Source: an uncultured Chloroflexales bacterium (lineage in GTDB: Bacteria > Chloroflexota > Chloroflexia > Chloroflexales > Chloroflexaceae). Taken from it: a DNA stretch of 64,000 bases. This document shows positions 53,049-61,862 of this stretch, one piece after another (positions within the stretch are counted from its first letter, which is position 1; every line of letters starts with the position of its first letter). Where the stretch lies: NCBI GenBank assembly GCA_937902315.1, contig CALGUG010000012.1, forward strand, positions 248,001-312,000, in the 5' to 3' direction. Below the pieces are notes generated by a model. The model searched no databases. It saw only the letters and a list, made by a program, of their open reading frames with translations, and was not told where the DNA came from. The position numbers and the translations under genes were made by a program.

Positions 53049-56000
53049 ATGTCTGTCCGTTTTACTCGGCTTCTTCAACTCTGCGGATTGGTGTTCGCTC
53101 TCCTTCTTGTGAGTCAACACGCCTCGGTCGCTTCAGCCTCCTTTACGGACGGTCAAAAAGCATCATTGGTGCTTGGGCAGGCAAGCTTTACCACTTGGAA
53201 CACACAAACCACCGCCGACGGCCTGCAATACCCGCACAGTATCGCAATAGATCCAGCTACGAATAAGGTTTTTGTTTCCGATGCGGGCAACCATCGCATC
53301 TTGCGTTATGCCTCGTTCGATAGCTTGAGTAATGGCGCTAGCGCCGAGATGGTTTTTGGCCAAACCAATTTTAGCGGCAATCTCGGCGCTAGCGGAGCCA
53401 ACCGCCTGAAAACACCTCAAGGCATTGCCATAGATAGTAATGGCCGCTTGTGGGTAGCAGATTCGGCTAATAATCGTGTACTTCGTTTTGATAATGCTGC
53501 TACTGCCAACAATGGTGTCTCGGCGAATGTGGTACTTGGCCAAGCAAATTTCATTGATAGCAGTACCGGTACTGCGATCAATCGGCTGTACAATCCGGGT
53601 GCGCTCACGCTCAGCAGCGATGGCACATTGTGGGTCGCCGATGCGCGGAATCACCGTGTGCTGCGTTTTGATAATGCGGCAAGCAAAAACAATGGAGCCG
53701 ATGCTAATGCGGTACTTGGCCAGCCAGATTTTATGAGTAATAGTTCGGGCCTGAGCCAAAACCAATTTAATGCTCCACGCGGCATTGCGATCGAGAGCGA
53801 TGGTACGCTCTGGGTAAGCGATGCGACTAATCATCGGGTATTGCGCTTCGATGATGCTGCGAGCAAAGACAATGGAGCCAATGCTGATGCGGTGCTTGGG
53901 CAAAACGATTTTGTGAGCAAAACCACGGGGATTACCTCCTCGAAAATGCACACGCCATATGGCATTGTGACAGATTCAAATGGCACACTGTGGGTCGTAT
54001 CAAGCGAGTATTCTCGCGTTATGCGATTTGATCACGCTAGCAGCAAAGGCAATGGTGCCGCCGCCGATGGTGTAGTTGGCCAACCCGACCTCACAACCGT
54101 GAACATAGGGATTAGCCAAACCACCTTAAATTATCCGATGGGCGCGACACTCGATCCAACAGGATCGCTATGGGTGGCAGATTATAGCAATAACCGAGTT
54201 TTGCGCTTTAGTAGCCTTGTAACACAAACAATCAGCTTTAATGCGCTTGCAGATAAGGCTTTGGGCGAGCCAGCCTTTACAATCAGTGCTACCGCAAGCT
54301 CGGGCTTAGAGGCCTCCTTTACCAGCTTGACCAGCAGCGTTTGTAGTGTAAGCGGCAGCACCGTTAGCTTGCTTGCCACGGGAACCTGTACGATTCAGGC
54401 GAGCCAAGCTGGCGATAATATGCTCTACCTGGCTGCAAGCTATGTTGAACAATCATTTGAAGTAAAAACGCTGCCAACGATTACTTGGGCTGCACCTAGC
54501 CCAATCACCTATGGCACGGCCTTAGGCTCAAGCCAGTTGAATGCCACAGCTGATACCGCTGGTACATTTAGCTATAGTCATAGCTCTGGTAGCAACCTCG
54601 ATGCAGGTATCCACACCCTTACAGTAACGTTTACCCCGAACGATACCGCCAAATATGTAACAGCCCAAAAAACAGTACATCTCACCGTCACGAAAGCCCC
54701 GTTGACGATTACTGCACAAAATGCCAGCCGCAACTATGGCTCGGCTAATCCTAGCTTTAGCGTAGCGTACGATGGCTTTGTTCTCGGCCAAAGCAAATCT
54801 AACCTCAGCGGTTCATTGGCAATCACCACCACTGCTACGATCAACAGCCCGGTTGGCAGCTACTCAATCGTAGCCAGTGGCTTAAGCAGCAGTAACTACC
54901 AAATCGAGTATGTAAACGGCAGCCTAAGCGTAAACAAAGTGCCACTCACGGTAAGCGTACAAAACGCCAGCCGCCAGTATGGTGCGGCAAACCCAAGCTT
55001 CGCAGCGAGCTATGATGGCTTTGTGTTGGGCCAAACTTCGGCAGTGCTTGGCGGCTCCTTGGCGTTTAGCACCAGCGCAAACGCCAGCAGTTCTCCGGGG
55101 ATCTACTCGGTTAATGCAAGCGGCCTCAGCAGCAGCAACTACGAGTTTACCTATGTCTCGGGCCAGCTTACGGTAGTAAAAGCACCATTCACCGTCACCG
55201 TGCACAATAGCTTCCGTCAGTATGGCAATAACAATCCAGCCTTTGCCTTTAGCTATGATGACTTTGCAAATGGCGAGGATGATTCGGTTCTGGACGGATC
55301 GTTAACGATTACCAGCACTGCTACAATCAACAGCTCGGTTGGCACCTATCCAATTATCGCTAGCGGCCTCAGCAGTAGCAACTACGATATCCAATACACC
55401 ACTGGTACGCTCACGGTAAACAAGGCCCCGCTCACAATCACCGCCCAAAATGCGACCCGTGTGTATGGCGCTGCCAACTCAAGCTTTACGGTAAGCTATA
55501 GCGGCTTTAAGAACAGCCAGAATGAGTCGGTGCTCAGTGGCTCCTTGCTGATCACAAGCACTGCTACTACTGACAGCACCGTTGGCACGTACCCAATTGT
55601 GCCAAGCGGCCTGAGCAGCAACAACTACGCAATTACCTTTGTAAATGGCAGCCTAAGCGTTACCAAAGCACCGCTTACCATCACCGCCTCAAATGTAAGC
55701 CGCAACTATGGCGCTGCAAACCCAAGCTTCAATGTGAGCTATAGCGGCTTTAAGAACAGCGAGGATAAGGCGGTTCTGAGTGGTTCCTTGCTAATCACCA
55801 GCACTGCTGATGCAAGCAGCCCCGTGGGTAGCTACCCAATTGTGCCAAGCGGCTTGACCAGCACGAACTACGATATCACGTTCAACAATGGTACGCTAAG
55901 CGTCACCAAAGCGCCGCTCACCATCACTGCTCAAAATGCAAGCCGCAGCTATGGCGCGGTCAACCCAAGCTTTACGGTGAACTATAACGGTTTTGCATTA

Positions 56001-57149
56001 AGTGAAGATGAGAGTGTACTCGATGGCACACTGCTTATTACCACCACTGCCGATCTCAACAGCACAGTTGGCAGCTACCCGATTGTGGCAAGCGGCTTGA
56101 CCAGCAACAACTACACGATTACGCTTGTGGATGGCACACTCACCATCACCAAAGCGCCACTCACCATCACTGCCCAAAATGCCAGCAAGATCGTTGATAG
56201 CGCAAACCCAAGCTTCGGCGTCAACTATAGCGGTTTCGTTAATGGTGAAGATGAGGGTGTGCTTGGTGGTACGCTCATTATCACCACCACTGCCGATCTT
56301 AACAGCACAATTGGAAACTACCCGATTGTGCCAAGCGGCTTGAGCAGCAACAACTACGAGATCAGCTTTGTGAATGGCACACTGACCGTCGATGCCGCAC
56401 TCGCTATTTCGTGGGCCTCACCCAGCGCGATCAGCTATGGCACGGCATTGAGCACCAACCAGCTCAACGCTAGCGCCAATATCGCTGGTACGTTTAGCTA
56501 CGAACCAGCGCTCGGCAGCCTGTTACCGGCAGGCACCCACACCATCACGGCCACCTTTACGCCAACCGATAACCGCTATAACCCCACCCAGCAGACCATG
56601 TTGTTGACCGTCAACAAAGCCCCGCTCACGGTTACGGCCCAAAACGCGAGTCGAAGCTACGGTGCAGCGAATCCTGACTTTGCGGTCAGCTATAGCGGCT
56701 TTGTCAATGGCGAAAACGCTTCGGTATTAGGCGGTACGCTTGCGTTCAGCAGCGCAAATGCGAGCAGCTCGGTCGGAAGCTATCCAATCACCCCAAGCGG
56801 CTTGACCAGCAGCAACTACGCGATCAGCTTTGTCGATGGCACGCTCACCATCAATAAGGCCACACTTACGATTACGGCCCAAAATGCCAGCCGAAGCTAC
56901 GGCGCCGCTAATCCCGACTTTGCGGTCAGCTATAGCGGCTTTGTCAATGGCGAAAACGCTTCGGCCCTAGGTGGCACGCTTGTGTTTAACACCAGTGCCA
57001 ACGCCAGCAGCCCAGCAGGCAGCTACCCAATTGTGCCAAGCGGCCTGACCAGTGGCAACTACACGATTAGCTTTGTCAATGGCACGCTTACGGTTACAGC
57101 CAAACCAGCTACTCAGTGGCAAGTCTTTATTCCGCTGGTAGCGCGCTAA
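53049..57149 (+). CDS. Secreted NHL beta-propeller / MBG-repeat protein (9 MBG units)
   Basis: 1366 residues from ATG 53049, which begins a signal peptide (MSVRFTRLLQLCGLVFALLL) aligned with that of the 46280 paralogue. Six NHL-type repeats (about 40-400; VFVSDAGNHRILRY, LWVADSANNRVLRF and similar), the SLTSSVCSVSG domain, an ITYGTAL unit, seven MBG units, an ISYGTAL unit and two more MBG units, the last two nearly identical at the DNA level over long stretches. It ends TQWQVFIPLVAR. The difference from the paralogue (nine versus five MBG units) looks like repeat expansion. Probably a surface adhesin or matrix protein. Confidence 0.88.
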   Translation: MSVRFTRLLQLCGLVFALLLVSQHASVASASFTDGQKASLVLGQASFTTWNTQTTADGLQYPHSIAIDPATNKVFVSDAGNHRILRYASFDSLSNGASAEMVFGQTNFSGNLGASGANRLKTPQGIAIDSNGRLWVADSANNRVLRFDNAATANNGVSANVVLGQANFIDSSTGTAINRLYNPGALTLSSDGTLWVADARNHRVLRFDNAASKNNGADANAVLGQPDFMSNSSGLSQNQFNAPRGIAIESDGTLWVSDATNHRVLRFDDAASKDNGANADAVLGQNDFVSKTTGITSSKMHTPYGIVTDSNGTLWVVSSEYSRVMRFDHASSKGNGAAADGVVGQPDLTTVNIGISQTTLNYPMGATLDPTGSLWVADYSNNRVLRFSSLVTQTISFNALADKALGEPAFTISATASSGLEASFTSLTSSVCSVSGSTVSLLATGTCTIQASQAGDNMLYLAASYVEQSFEVKTLPTITWAAPSPITYGTALGSSQLNATADTAGTFSYSHSSGSNLDAGIHTLTVTFTPNDTAKYVTAQKTVHLTVTKAPLTITAQNASRNYGSANPSFSVAYDGFVLGQSKSNLSGSLAITTTATINSPVGSYSIVASGLSSSNYQIEYVNGSLSVNKVPLTVSVQNASRQYGAANPSFAASYDGFVLGQTSAVLGGSLAFSTSANASSSPGIYSVNASGLSSSNYEFTYVSGQLTVVKAPFTVTVHNSFRQYGNNNPAFAFSYDDFANGEDDSVLDGSLTITSTATINSSVGTYPIIASGLSSSNYDIQYTTGTLTVNKAPLTITAQNATRVYGAANSSFTVSYSGFKNSQNESVLSGSLLITSTATTDSTVGTYPIVPSGLSSNNYAITFVNGSLSVTKAPLTITASNVSRNYGAANPSFNVSYSGFKNSEDKAVLSGSLLITSTADASSPVGSYPIVPSGLTSTNYDITFNNGTLSVTKAPLTITAQNASRSYGAVNPSFTVNYNGFALSEDESVLDGTLLITTTADLNSTVGSYPIVASGLTSNNYTITLVDGTLTITKAPLTITAQNASKIVDSANPSFGVNYSGFVNGEDEGVLGGTLIITTTADLNSTIGNYPIVPSGLSSNNYEISFVNGTLTVDAALAISWASPSAISYGTALSTNQLNASANIAGTFSYEPALGSLLPAGTHTITATFTPTDNRYNPTQQTMLLTVNKAPLTVTAQNASRSYGAANPDFAVSYSGFVNGENASVLGGTLAFSSANASSSVGSYPITPSGLTSSNYAISFVDGTLTINKATLTITAQNASRSYGAANPDFAVSYSGFVNGENASALGGTLVFNTSANASSPAGSYPIVPSGLTSGNYTISFVNGTLTVTAKPATQWQVFIPLVAR

Positions 57150-57163
57150 AGCTCAAATAGAAG

Positions 57164-57201
57164 AAGGAGAGGATTTCGCACAGGAAATCCTCTCCTTTTT
57201 G
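57164..57201 (+). terminator. Terminator after the second NHL-MBG gene
   Basis: AAGGAGAGGATTTC (57164-57177) pairs with GAAATCCTCTCCTT (57184-57197), then a T-run. Confidence 0.85.
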
Positions 57202-57224
57202 GTATTCCGTTTAGACCATTCCGC

Positions 57225-57325
57225 TTTCGAAATGGATGTTGATAGCCGTAGGCGGACGTCGCTAGAAGTTTCTTTGGGCTAAGGATCAAGACGCCAACGT
57301 GTTAAACGTAGCAAAAGAATGTGCT
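57225..57325 (+). repeat. Dispersed repeat family A (copy at 57.2 kb)
   Basis: Core TAGCCGTAGGCGGACGT at 57243-57259, followed by GCTAGAAGTTTCTTTGGGC (family flank). Confidence 0.65.
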
Positions 57326-57396
57326 CGAAAGCTGCCCAAACTCTGACCTTCCTGCGGTAGAATAGGCCACGGCAATCTCGCACAAAGGAGGCCAAG

Positions 57397-58242
57397 ATGA
57401 GTTGGGAGTTTATCAAACTAGCAGGGCCGTTCGGCTTTACCGAGGGGCCAGCGTGGGACGGAAGTGGCGTAATCTTCTCAGATATCCCCAATAGCCGGAT
57501 TTTGCGCTACGACGAGGCCAGCGGCGAAACCAGCGTATTCCGCACTGATACCAATGGCGCAAACGGTCTGATGCTCGATTCGCAAGGGCGGCTCTACGCA
57601 TGCGAGGGCGATGCCCGCCGCATGGTGCGCTACAACAGCGACGGCAGCTACGACGTTTTGGCCGATCGTTTTGAAGGCAAACGCCTCAACAGCCCGAACG
57701 ACCTGGCCTTCGACGCCCAAGGGCGGCTCTGGTTCACCGATCCGCGCTACGGCGACCGCAGCGACGACCTCGAACTCGGCCACGACTCGGTCTATCGTCT
57801 CACTCCTCAATCCGACGGCAGCTGGAGCATCGAGCGTATGACCTTCGATACCACCAAACCCAACGGCCTTCTGATCTCGCACGATCAGCGCTGGCTCTAT
57901 GTGGCCCAAAGCCAATACGGCGATGGCAATCCGCGCGAGCTGCGAGCCTACCCGATTTTAGAAGATGGCACGCTCGGCACGTACGAGGTGCTGCACAACT
58001 TCTATCCTCATCGCGGGATCGACGGTATGACCCTTGATCGCGAAGGCAATATCGTCGCAACCGCCGGCTGGGAGCTCAGCGGCCCCGGCCCTATGATCTA
58101 CGTCTTTGCGCCTAACGGGCGGGTGCTCTCGACCCACCCTGTTCCGGTCAACCGCCCGACCAACTGCACCTTTGCGGGCGATGGCAAAACGCTCTATGTC
58201 ACTGGCGATGGCTGCCTCTTTAAAGCCGACACCTCAGCTTAA
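57397..58242 (+). CDS. SMP-30/gluconolactonase family protein (sugar lactonase)
   Basis: 281 residues; the ATG is preceded by AAAGGAGG. Six-bladed propeller sequence with FGFTEGPAWDGSGVIFSDIP (metal-binding Glu), NGLMLDSQGRLYACEG, LNSPNDLAFDAQGRLWFTDPRYG (Asn and Asp ligands), TKPNGLLISHDQRWLYVA and GIDGMTLDREGNIVA (catalytic Asp). These residues match calcium-dependent lactonases acting on gluconolactone or similar sugar lactones. No signal peptide. Standalone gene. Confidence 0.92.
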   Translation: MSWEFIKLAGPFGFTEGPAWDGSGVIFSDIPNSRILRYDEASGETSVFRTDTNGANGLMLDSQGRLYACEGDARRMVRYNSDGSYDVLADRFEGKRLNSPNDLAFDAQGRLWFTDPRYGDRSDDLELGHDSVYRLTPQSDGSWSIERMTFDTTKPNGLLISHDQRWLYVAQSQYGDGNPRELRAYPILEDGTLGTYEVLHNFYPHRGIDGMTLDREGNIVATAGWELSGPGPMIYVFAPNGRVLSTHPVPVNRPTNCTFAGDGKTLYVTGDGCLFKADTSA

Positions 58243-58249
58243 ACAGCTC

Positions 58250-58410
58250 ATACTAAATCCGTTTCGGCTCTTTGCATTTTCGCCGAGCGCTTTCCATAGG
58301 CTCAGCGATAAACATCGAAAAACCAAAGCAAGGATGGATGGGATTTTGCGCTGTTGCGCAAAATCCCATCCATCAAAAAAAGACAGTTCCACTCTGCCGA
58401 AGGCCTGTGT
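58250..58410 (-). repeat. MITE-like repeat, family B (right end missing)
   Basis: Left end ATACTAAATCCG (58250-58261). 19-bp perfect stem GATGGATGGGATTTTGCGC (58333-58351)/GCGCAAAATCCCATCCATC (58356-58374). Family motif in reverse complement GTTCCACTCTGCCGAAGGCC. The expected CGGATTTGGTAT end is not found. Confidence 0.7.
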
Positions 58411-58640
58411 TTAAAAAAGCGCAGCTGGTCCATCGACAGCAAACAAACAAATCTAATATCACAAAAGCGCGAAGGCGTTTCAATGTGGGATGTGGTTTAT
58501 TCTTAAGATACTTCTAGATAAGGCTGCATTAAGTAGCTAGTGTTGATGAAGTCTTGTTTGAGGCATTCCAGTATTGTATCGACATTGGGTAATCATATTG
58601 GATGTACGTACCAATGAATGATAATACCCATATAAAATCC

Positions 58641-58669
58641 TTGACAGCAATCTCAAAATAATTGAGAAT
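58641..58669 (+). promoter_or_regulatory. Promoter of the RelA/SpoT-domain gene with internal inverted repeat
   Basis: TTGACA (58641-58646), 17-base spacer, GAGAAT (58664-58669). TCTCAA (58651-58656)/TTGAGA (58662-58667) lies between and over the -10, an operator-like position. Confidence 0.4.
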
Positions 58670-58751
58670 CGAGTTCAATCCATAATTGAATTACAACTAC
58701 ATCAACAGGTGTTTCTGCCATGATTTGTCTTGAAACATAAGGCTTGAAAGA

Positions 58752-59960
58752 ATGAAAAAGATTTCGCTAGAACAGCTACAAGGAGATTACGATGATATTC
58801 GAATGTTAGGCACAAATTTGTGTGCCGAATTTAGCCGATATCTAACCTTAATTTTTACGACTAATAATTTTCATCTAAATTTTCCCATCCAATATCGTTT
58901 CAAATCTTGGGAATCTATTAAAAATAAATTTATCAACAATGAGGTAAAGATACAAAAAATAAAAGACATTCAAGATATAGTAGGAGTAAGAATCGTCACC
59001 CTTTTTCCTAATGATATTGAGAGAATAATTAAGCTTCTTTCCTCTAACTTTGACATTATTAAGCAATATAATACTACTGAACGACTGAAGGTTGATCAGT
59101 TCGGATATGCTTCACATCATCTTATTGTAGAGTTAGATAAAATATCTCACTTTCACAATCATTTATCGAATGCTTCCCTTAGATTAAAAGCAGAAATTCA
59201 GATACGTACTCTTTCACAACATATATGGGCAGAAACGTCTCATAGATTAGTATATAAAGCAAAAATGCCTTCTGCAGAAATTGAAAGACCTTTATATCGA
59301 CTATCTGCTCTACTTGAAATTGTTGATCTAGAATTACAGCGCATAAATCAGATATTTTCAGATACTAAAGCAAATGATTTTATTACAACAGGAGAACTTG
59401 CTACTAGCGATTTTTATGAGGCAGATGGAATTGTCTTTACTAAAATAGATGTAGATAATGATAATAATCTTGAGATAATAACTCCTTCAGATTTAGAAGG
59501 ACAATCCATTGCTGTATTCAAAAATAGTAATGCACTTTTAGTTAGCATTCCTGTAGAAACTGGCCATTTCTATGCAGGATGGTTACGAGAGGTTTTTTTG
59601 ACTGATGTAGATAATGACGGACAAAATGAAGTAATCTGTCAATTTGAACACGAAAACAGCACCTCATTAATTTGTTATAAATACCAAAATGAGGAGTTAA
59701 AGCTTCTTCGACTTAATAATGTAGGAACCTTTTTTGACCAAGACACATTCCTTGATGCTAGAATTGAAGATTATGATAATGATGGAAAGTTAGAAGTTGT
59801 GTGTAGTCCATGGGATGCAATACCTCCTGACTTATTACCCTCAAATCATAAAGAGGGGGATTACGATTGGGGGCGCGTTAACTATGTGTGGAGATGGGAT
59901 ACAGCAACAATGCATTTTCAATTAGTTGGCCGCGAATTAGCATATATAGGCACACGATAA
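58752..59960 (+). CDS. RelA/SpoT (p)ppGpp synthetase-domain protein fused to FG-GAP/VCBS-like repeats
   Basis: 402 residues, clearly more AT-rich than its neighbours. The N-terminal RelA_SpoT domain (about 20-205) has RFKSWESIKNK (49-59), DIQDIVGVR (catalytic-type Asp75, Arg80), GYASHH (118-123) and AEIQIRTLSQHIWAETSH with Glu148 and His157/Glu161/His164. These are the complete synthetase motifs, with no hydrolase (HD) domain. The C-terminal half carries three calcium-loop-like repeats: DVDNDNNLE (233-241), DVDNDGQNE (285-293) and DYDNDGKLE (340-348), as in FG-GAP/VCBS propeller repeats. Such repeats are usually extracellular, yet there is no signal peptide. Single gene in a low-GC stretch, so probably acquired. 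Possible roles are stress signalling or a toxic synthetase; no partner is visible. Confidence 0.8.
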   Translation: MKKISLEQLQGDYDDIRMLGTNLCAEFSRYLTLIFTTNNFHLNFPIQYRFKSWESIKNKFINNEVKIQKIKDIQDIVGVRIVTLFPNDIERIIKLLSSNFDIIKQYNTTERLKVDQFGYASHHLIVELDKISHFHNHLSNASLRLKAEIQIRTLSQHIWAETSHRLVYKAKMPSAEIERPLYRLSALLEIVDLELQRINQIFSDTKANDFITTGELATSDFYEADGIVFTKIDVDNDNNLEIITPSDLEGQSIAVFKNSNALLVSIPVETGHFYAGWLREVFLTDVDNDGQNEVICQFEHENSTSLICYKYQNEELKLLRLNNVGTFFDQDTFLDARIEDYDNDGKLEVVCSPWDAIPPDLLPSNHKEGDYDWGRVNYVWRWDTATMHFQLVGRELAYIGTR

Positions 59961-60012
59961 CTCAAAGATTTATAGAAGTTATCTTCAAAAATGTATCGCC
60001 TTGAGATGAATT

Positions 60013-60711
60013 CTAAATATTGAACACATCCTCTTGAGAAGCGCGATAGAGACTATAGCTTGTGGCTGCAATCCCTAAAAGCGAAAGCACAAGCTGCAGC
60101 AAGGGCTGATCCGCCAAGACTCGGCTGCCATCGTTGGAATAGATCACCACAGAGAGCAGAACCGCAATCGTCACCAATAGATCGCCCGATTTGCGCCAAA
60201 GCGCGATCCCAAAGGGCAACAAGCCGATCAAAGTCGCGGTAAGAGCGTGCCTCAAAATCTTGCCAAGCAGAGCAAGATAGATCGGCCAGTTCATCTCGCC
60301 CAGCGCAAAATGCAGCCAAGCATCAAGCCCAAGCAGCAAGCTGTAAATCAGCACGGCGCTTACAAACATCGCGCAAAAGCTCCAAAGAGAGACCAAAATC
60401 AGCTTGGCGCTCAACAGCTTAATCCGACTGGTCGGGTAGAGAAAGAGCTGGCTGATCGTGCGATTGCTGTATTCGTGCAACACCACCCACCGCAAAAGCA
60501 CCGCCATATAGATCATATAGCCCACATTGACCACGCTCAGGATCAAAACCAGCAGATTTTCGTAGTTATTGAGCGGAATATCTGGCATGGGCGGCGACTG
60601 CAAGTACGAGTAGAGGATCAGTAATACAATCAGCGTCATACTGGCAAGCAGCTTGAGCGGAAAGCCAAATTGGGGCGTTTTGCGCAGCTCAAGTCTGATC
60701 AGCTCAATCAT
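60013..60711 (-). CDS. ABC-2 type permease of a bacteriocin/peptide-resistance-like exporter
   Basis: 232 residues with six hydrophobic helices (LASMTLIVLLILYSYL, LLVLILSVVNVGYMIYMAVLL, FCAMFVSAVLIYSLLLGL and others) and the RTISQLFLYPTSRIKLLSAKL loop common in ABC-2 lantibiotic-immunity-type permeases. It overlaps the ATPase gene by 8 bp, so the two are co-translated. Substrate unknown. Confidence 0.8.
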   Translation of the reverse strand: MIELIRLELRKTPQFGFPLKLLASMTLIVLLILYSYLQSPPMPDIPLNNYENLLVLILSVVNVGYMIYMAVLLRWVVLHEYSNRTISQLFLYPTSRIKLLSAKLILVSLWSFCAMFVSAVLIYSLLLGLDAWLHFALGEMNWPIYLALLGKILRHALTATLIGLLPFGIALWRKSGDLLVTIAVLLSVVIYSNDGSRVLADQPLLQLVLSLLGIAATSYSLYRASQEDVFNI

Positions 60712-61627
60712 CGCCTTTGCCCTCCTCTAACAGATGAAACATGCGCTCCTCAAGGCTATCGCTGCGCTTCTGAAACAGCTCAATCGGAATATGTTCCAGC
60801 ACCAGCGTGCGCAAAATCTGCTGAGCATCACAGTCGCGGTCGAAGATTCGAATCCGTCGATTTTCGAGCAGCTTAAGCTGTTTGAGCTGTAAATCATGTT
60901 CAAGCAGAAAGAAAGTGCGCGAAAGCTGATCGGTCACAATCTCGATATAATCGGTGCGCCCCACCAGTTGGTCAGCCAGCGACAGCTCCTCGATCAAACG
61001 CCCTTGGCGCAGCACACCCACCCGCTGCACCAGCTGATCGAGCTCTTGCAAACTTTGGCTGGTAATCAACAGGGTTGTGCCATACTCCTGGTTAAGCCGT
61101 TGCAACAACAAGCGCAGATTACGCAGCACCAAGGAATCGAGGCCAACAAACGGCTCATCGAGCAGCAAAAGCTCGGGGCGGGTCAACAAGGCCCGCGCCA
61201 GCGCCACCTGCTGCTTCGCTCCCGAAGCCAGTTTCTGCACAGGCGTGTCGCGTAGCTCGCTAAGTTGCAACTGCTCAAGCAATTCGTCGATCGCAGTCGG
61301 CTGATACAAGCCCATATAGCGCATATGCAGCTCAAGGTTTTCGAGCACACTTAAGCGCTCGTAGAGCTGCGGACTGCCGATCAGCGTGCCGATCCGCTTC
61401 AGCACAGCCGGGGTATGACCAAGCACAGCGCGCCCAAAGAGCTCGACTTGGCCGTCGCTCGGGCGCTGCAAGCCAGTCAACAGATGCAACAAGGTCGTTT
61501 TTCCGGCTCCAGCAGGGCCAAGCAACATATACCACTCGCCTTGGCCGACGTGCAGATCAACATCTTGAAGGATCGGCTGGCCTTTCAGGCTTTTCGAAAG
61601 CCGCCGCGTTTGGATCAAATAGTTCAT
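60704..61627 (-). CDS. ABC-2 exporter ATP-binding protein
   Basis: 307 residues from ATG 61627; the frame also opens at TTG 61639. Walker A LGPAGAGKTTLLHLL, signature LASGAKQQVALARALL (variant of LSGGQ), Walker B LLLLDEPFVGLD, and a switch region ending LITSQSLQELDQL where a Ser-Gln pair replaces the usual His. BcrA-like size and C-terminal domain. Partner of the overlapping permease. It lies downstream of the two-component genes on the same strand, separated by a family A repeat. Confidence 0.85.
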   Translation of the reverse strand: MNYLIQTRRLSKSLKGQPILQDVDLHVGQGEWYMLLGPAGAGKTTLLHLLTGLQRPSDGQVELFGRAVLGHTPAVLKRIGTLIGSPQLYERLSVLENLELHMRYMGLYQPTAIDELLEQLQLSELRDTPVQKLASGAKQQVALARALLTRPELLLLDEPFVGLDSLVLRNLRLLLQRLNQEYGTTLLITSQSLQELDQLVQRVGVLRQGRLIEELSLADQLVGRTDYIEIVTDQLSRTFFLLEHDLQLKQLKLLENRRIRIFDRDCDAQQILRTLVLEHIPIELFQKRSDSLEERMFHLLEEGKGDD

Positions 61628-61644
61628 TGGTGATACCAATCAGC

Positions 61645-61790
61645 TTGATATGTGCAAAGCTATGGCGGCTGCATCTCTTCTCGTAAAATAGGCTTCTAGC
61701 GCGTCCGCCTACGGCTATCAACGGCAGCTCGCCCCAATCGAAGGGCTAGCAGTCCGTGAGAAGCCGCCACCCAAAGACAAAATGATACAA
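61645..61790 (-). repeat. Dispersed repeat family A (copy at 61.7 kb)
   Basis: AAAATAGGCTTCTA followed by the core GCGTCCGCCTACGGCTA (61701-61717), inserted between the histidine kinase and ABC ATPase genes. Confidence 0.7.
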
Positions 61791-61862
61791 ACAGATTTCG
61801 TATCACTCACTCGCTCGAATCTCAGTCTAACAACAATTGCTTAGCTTTCTCTGTCGCAATTC

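Noticed and set aside
46280..57149. Recent exact tandem duplication of the whole NHL-MBG gene
   Set aside because: The two genes differ clearly in codon choice and NHL sequence; only the C-terminal MBG stretches are very alike, so this is an older duplication with repeat turnover.
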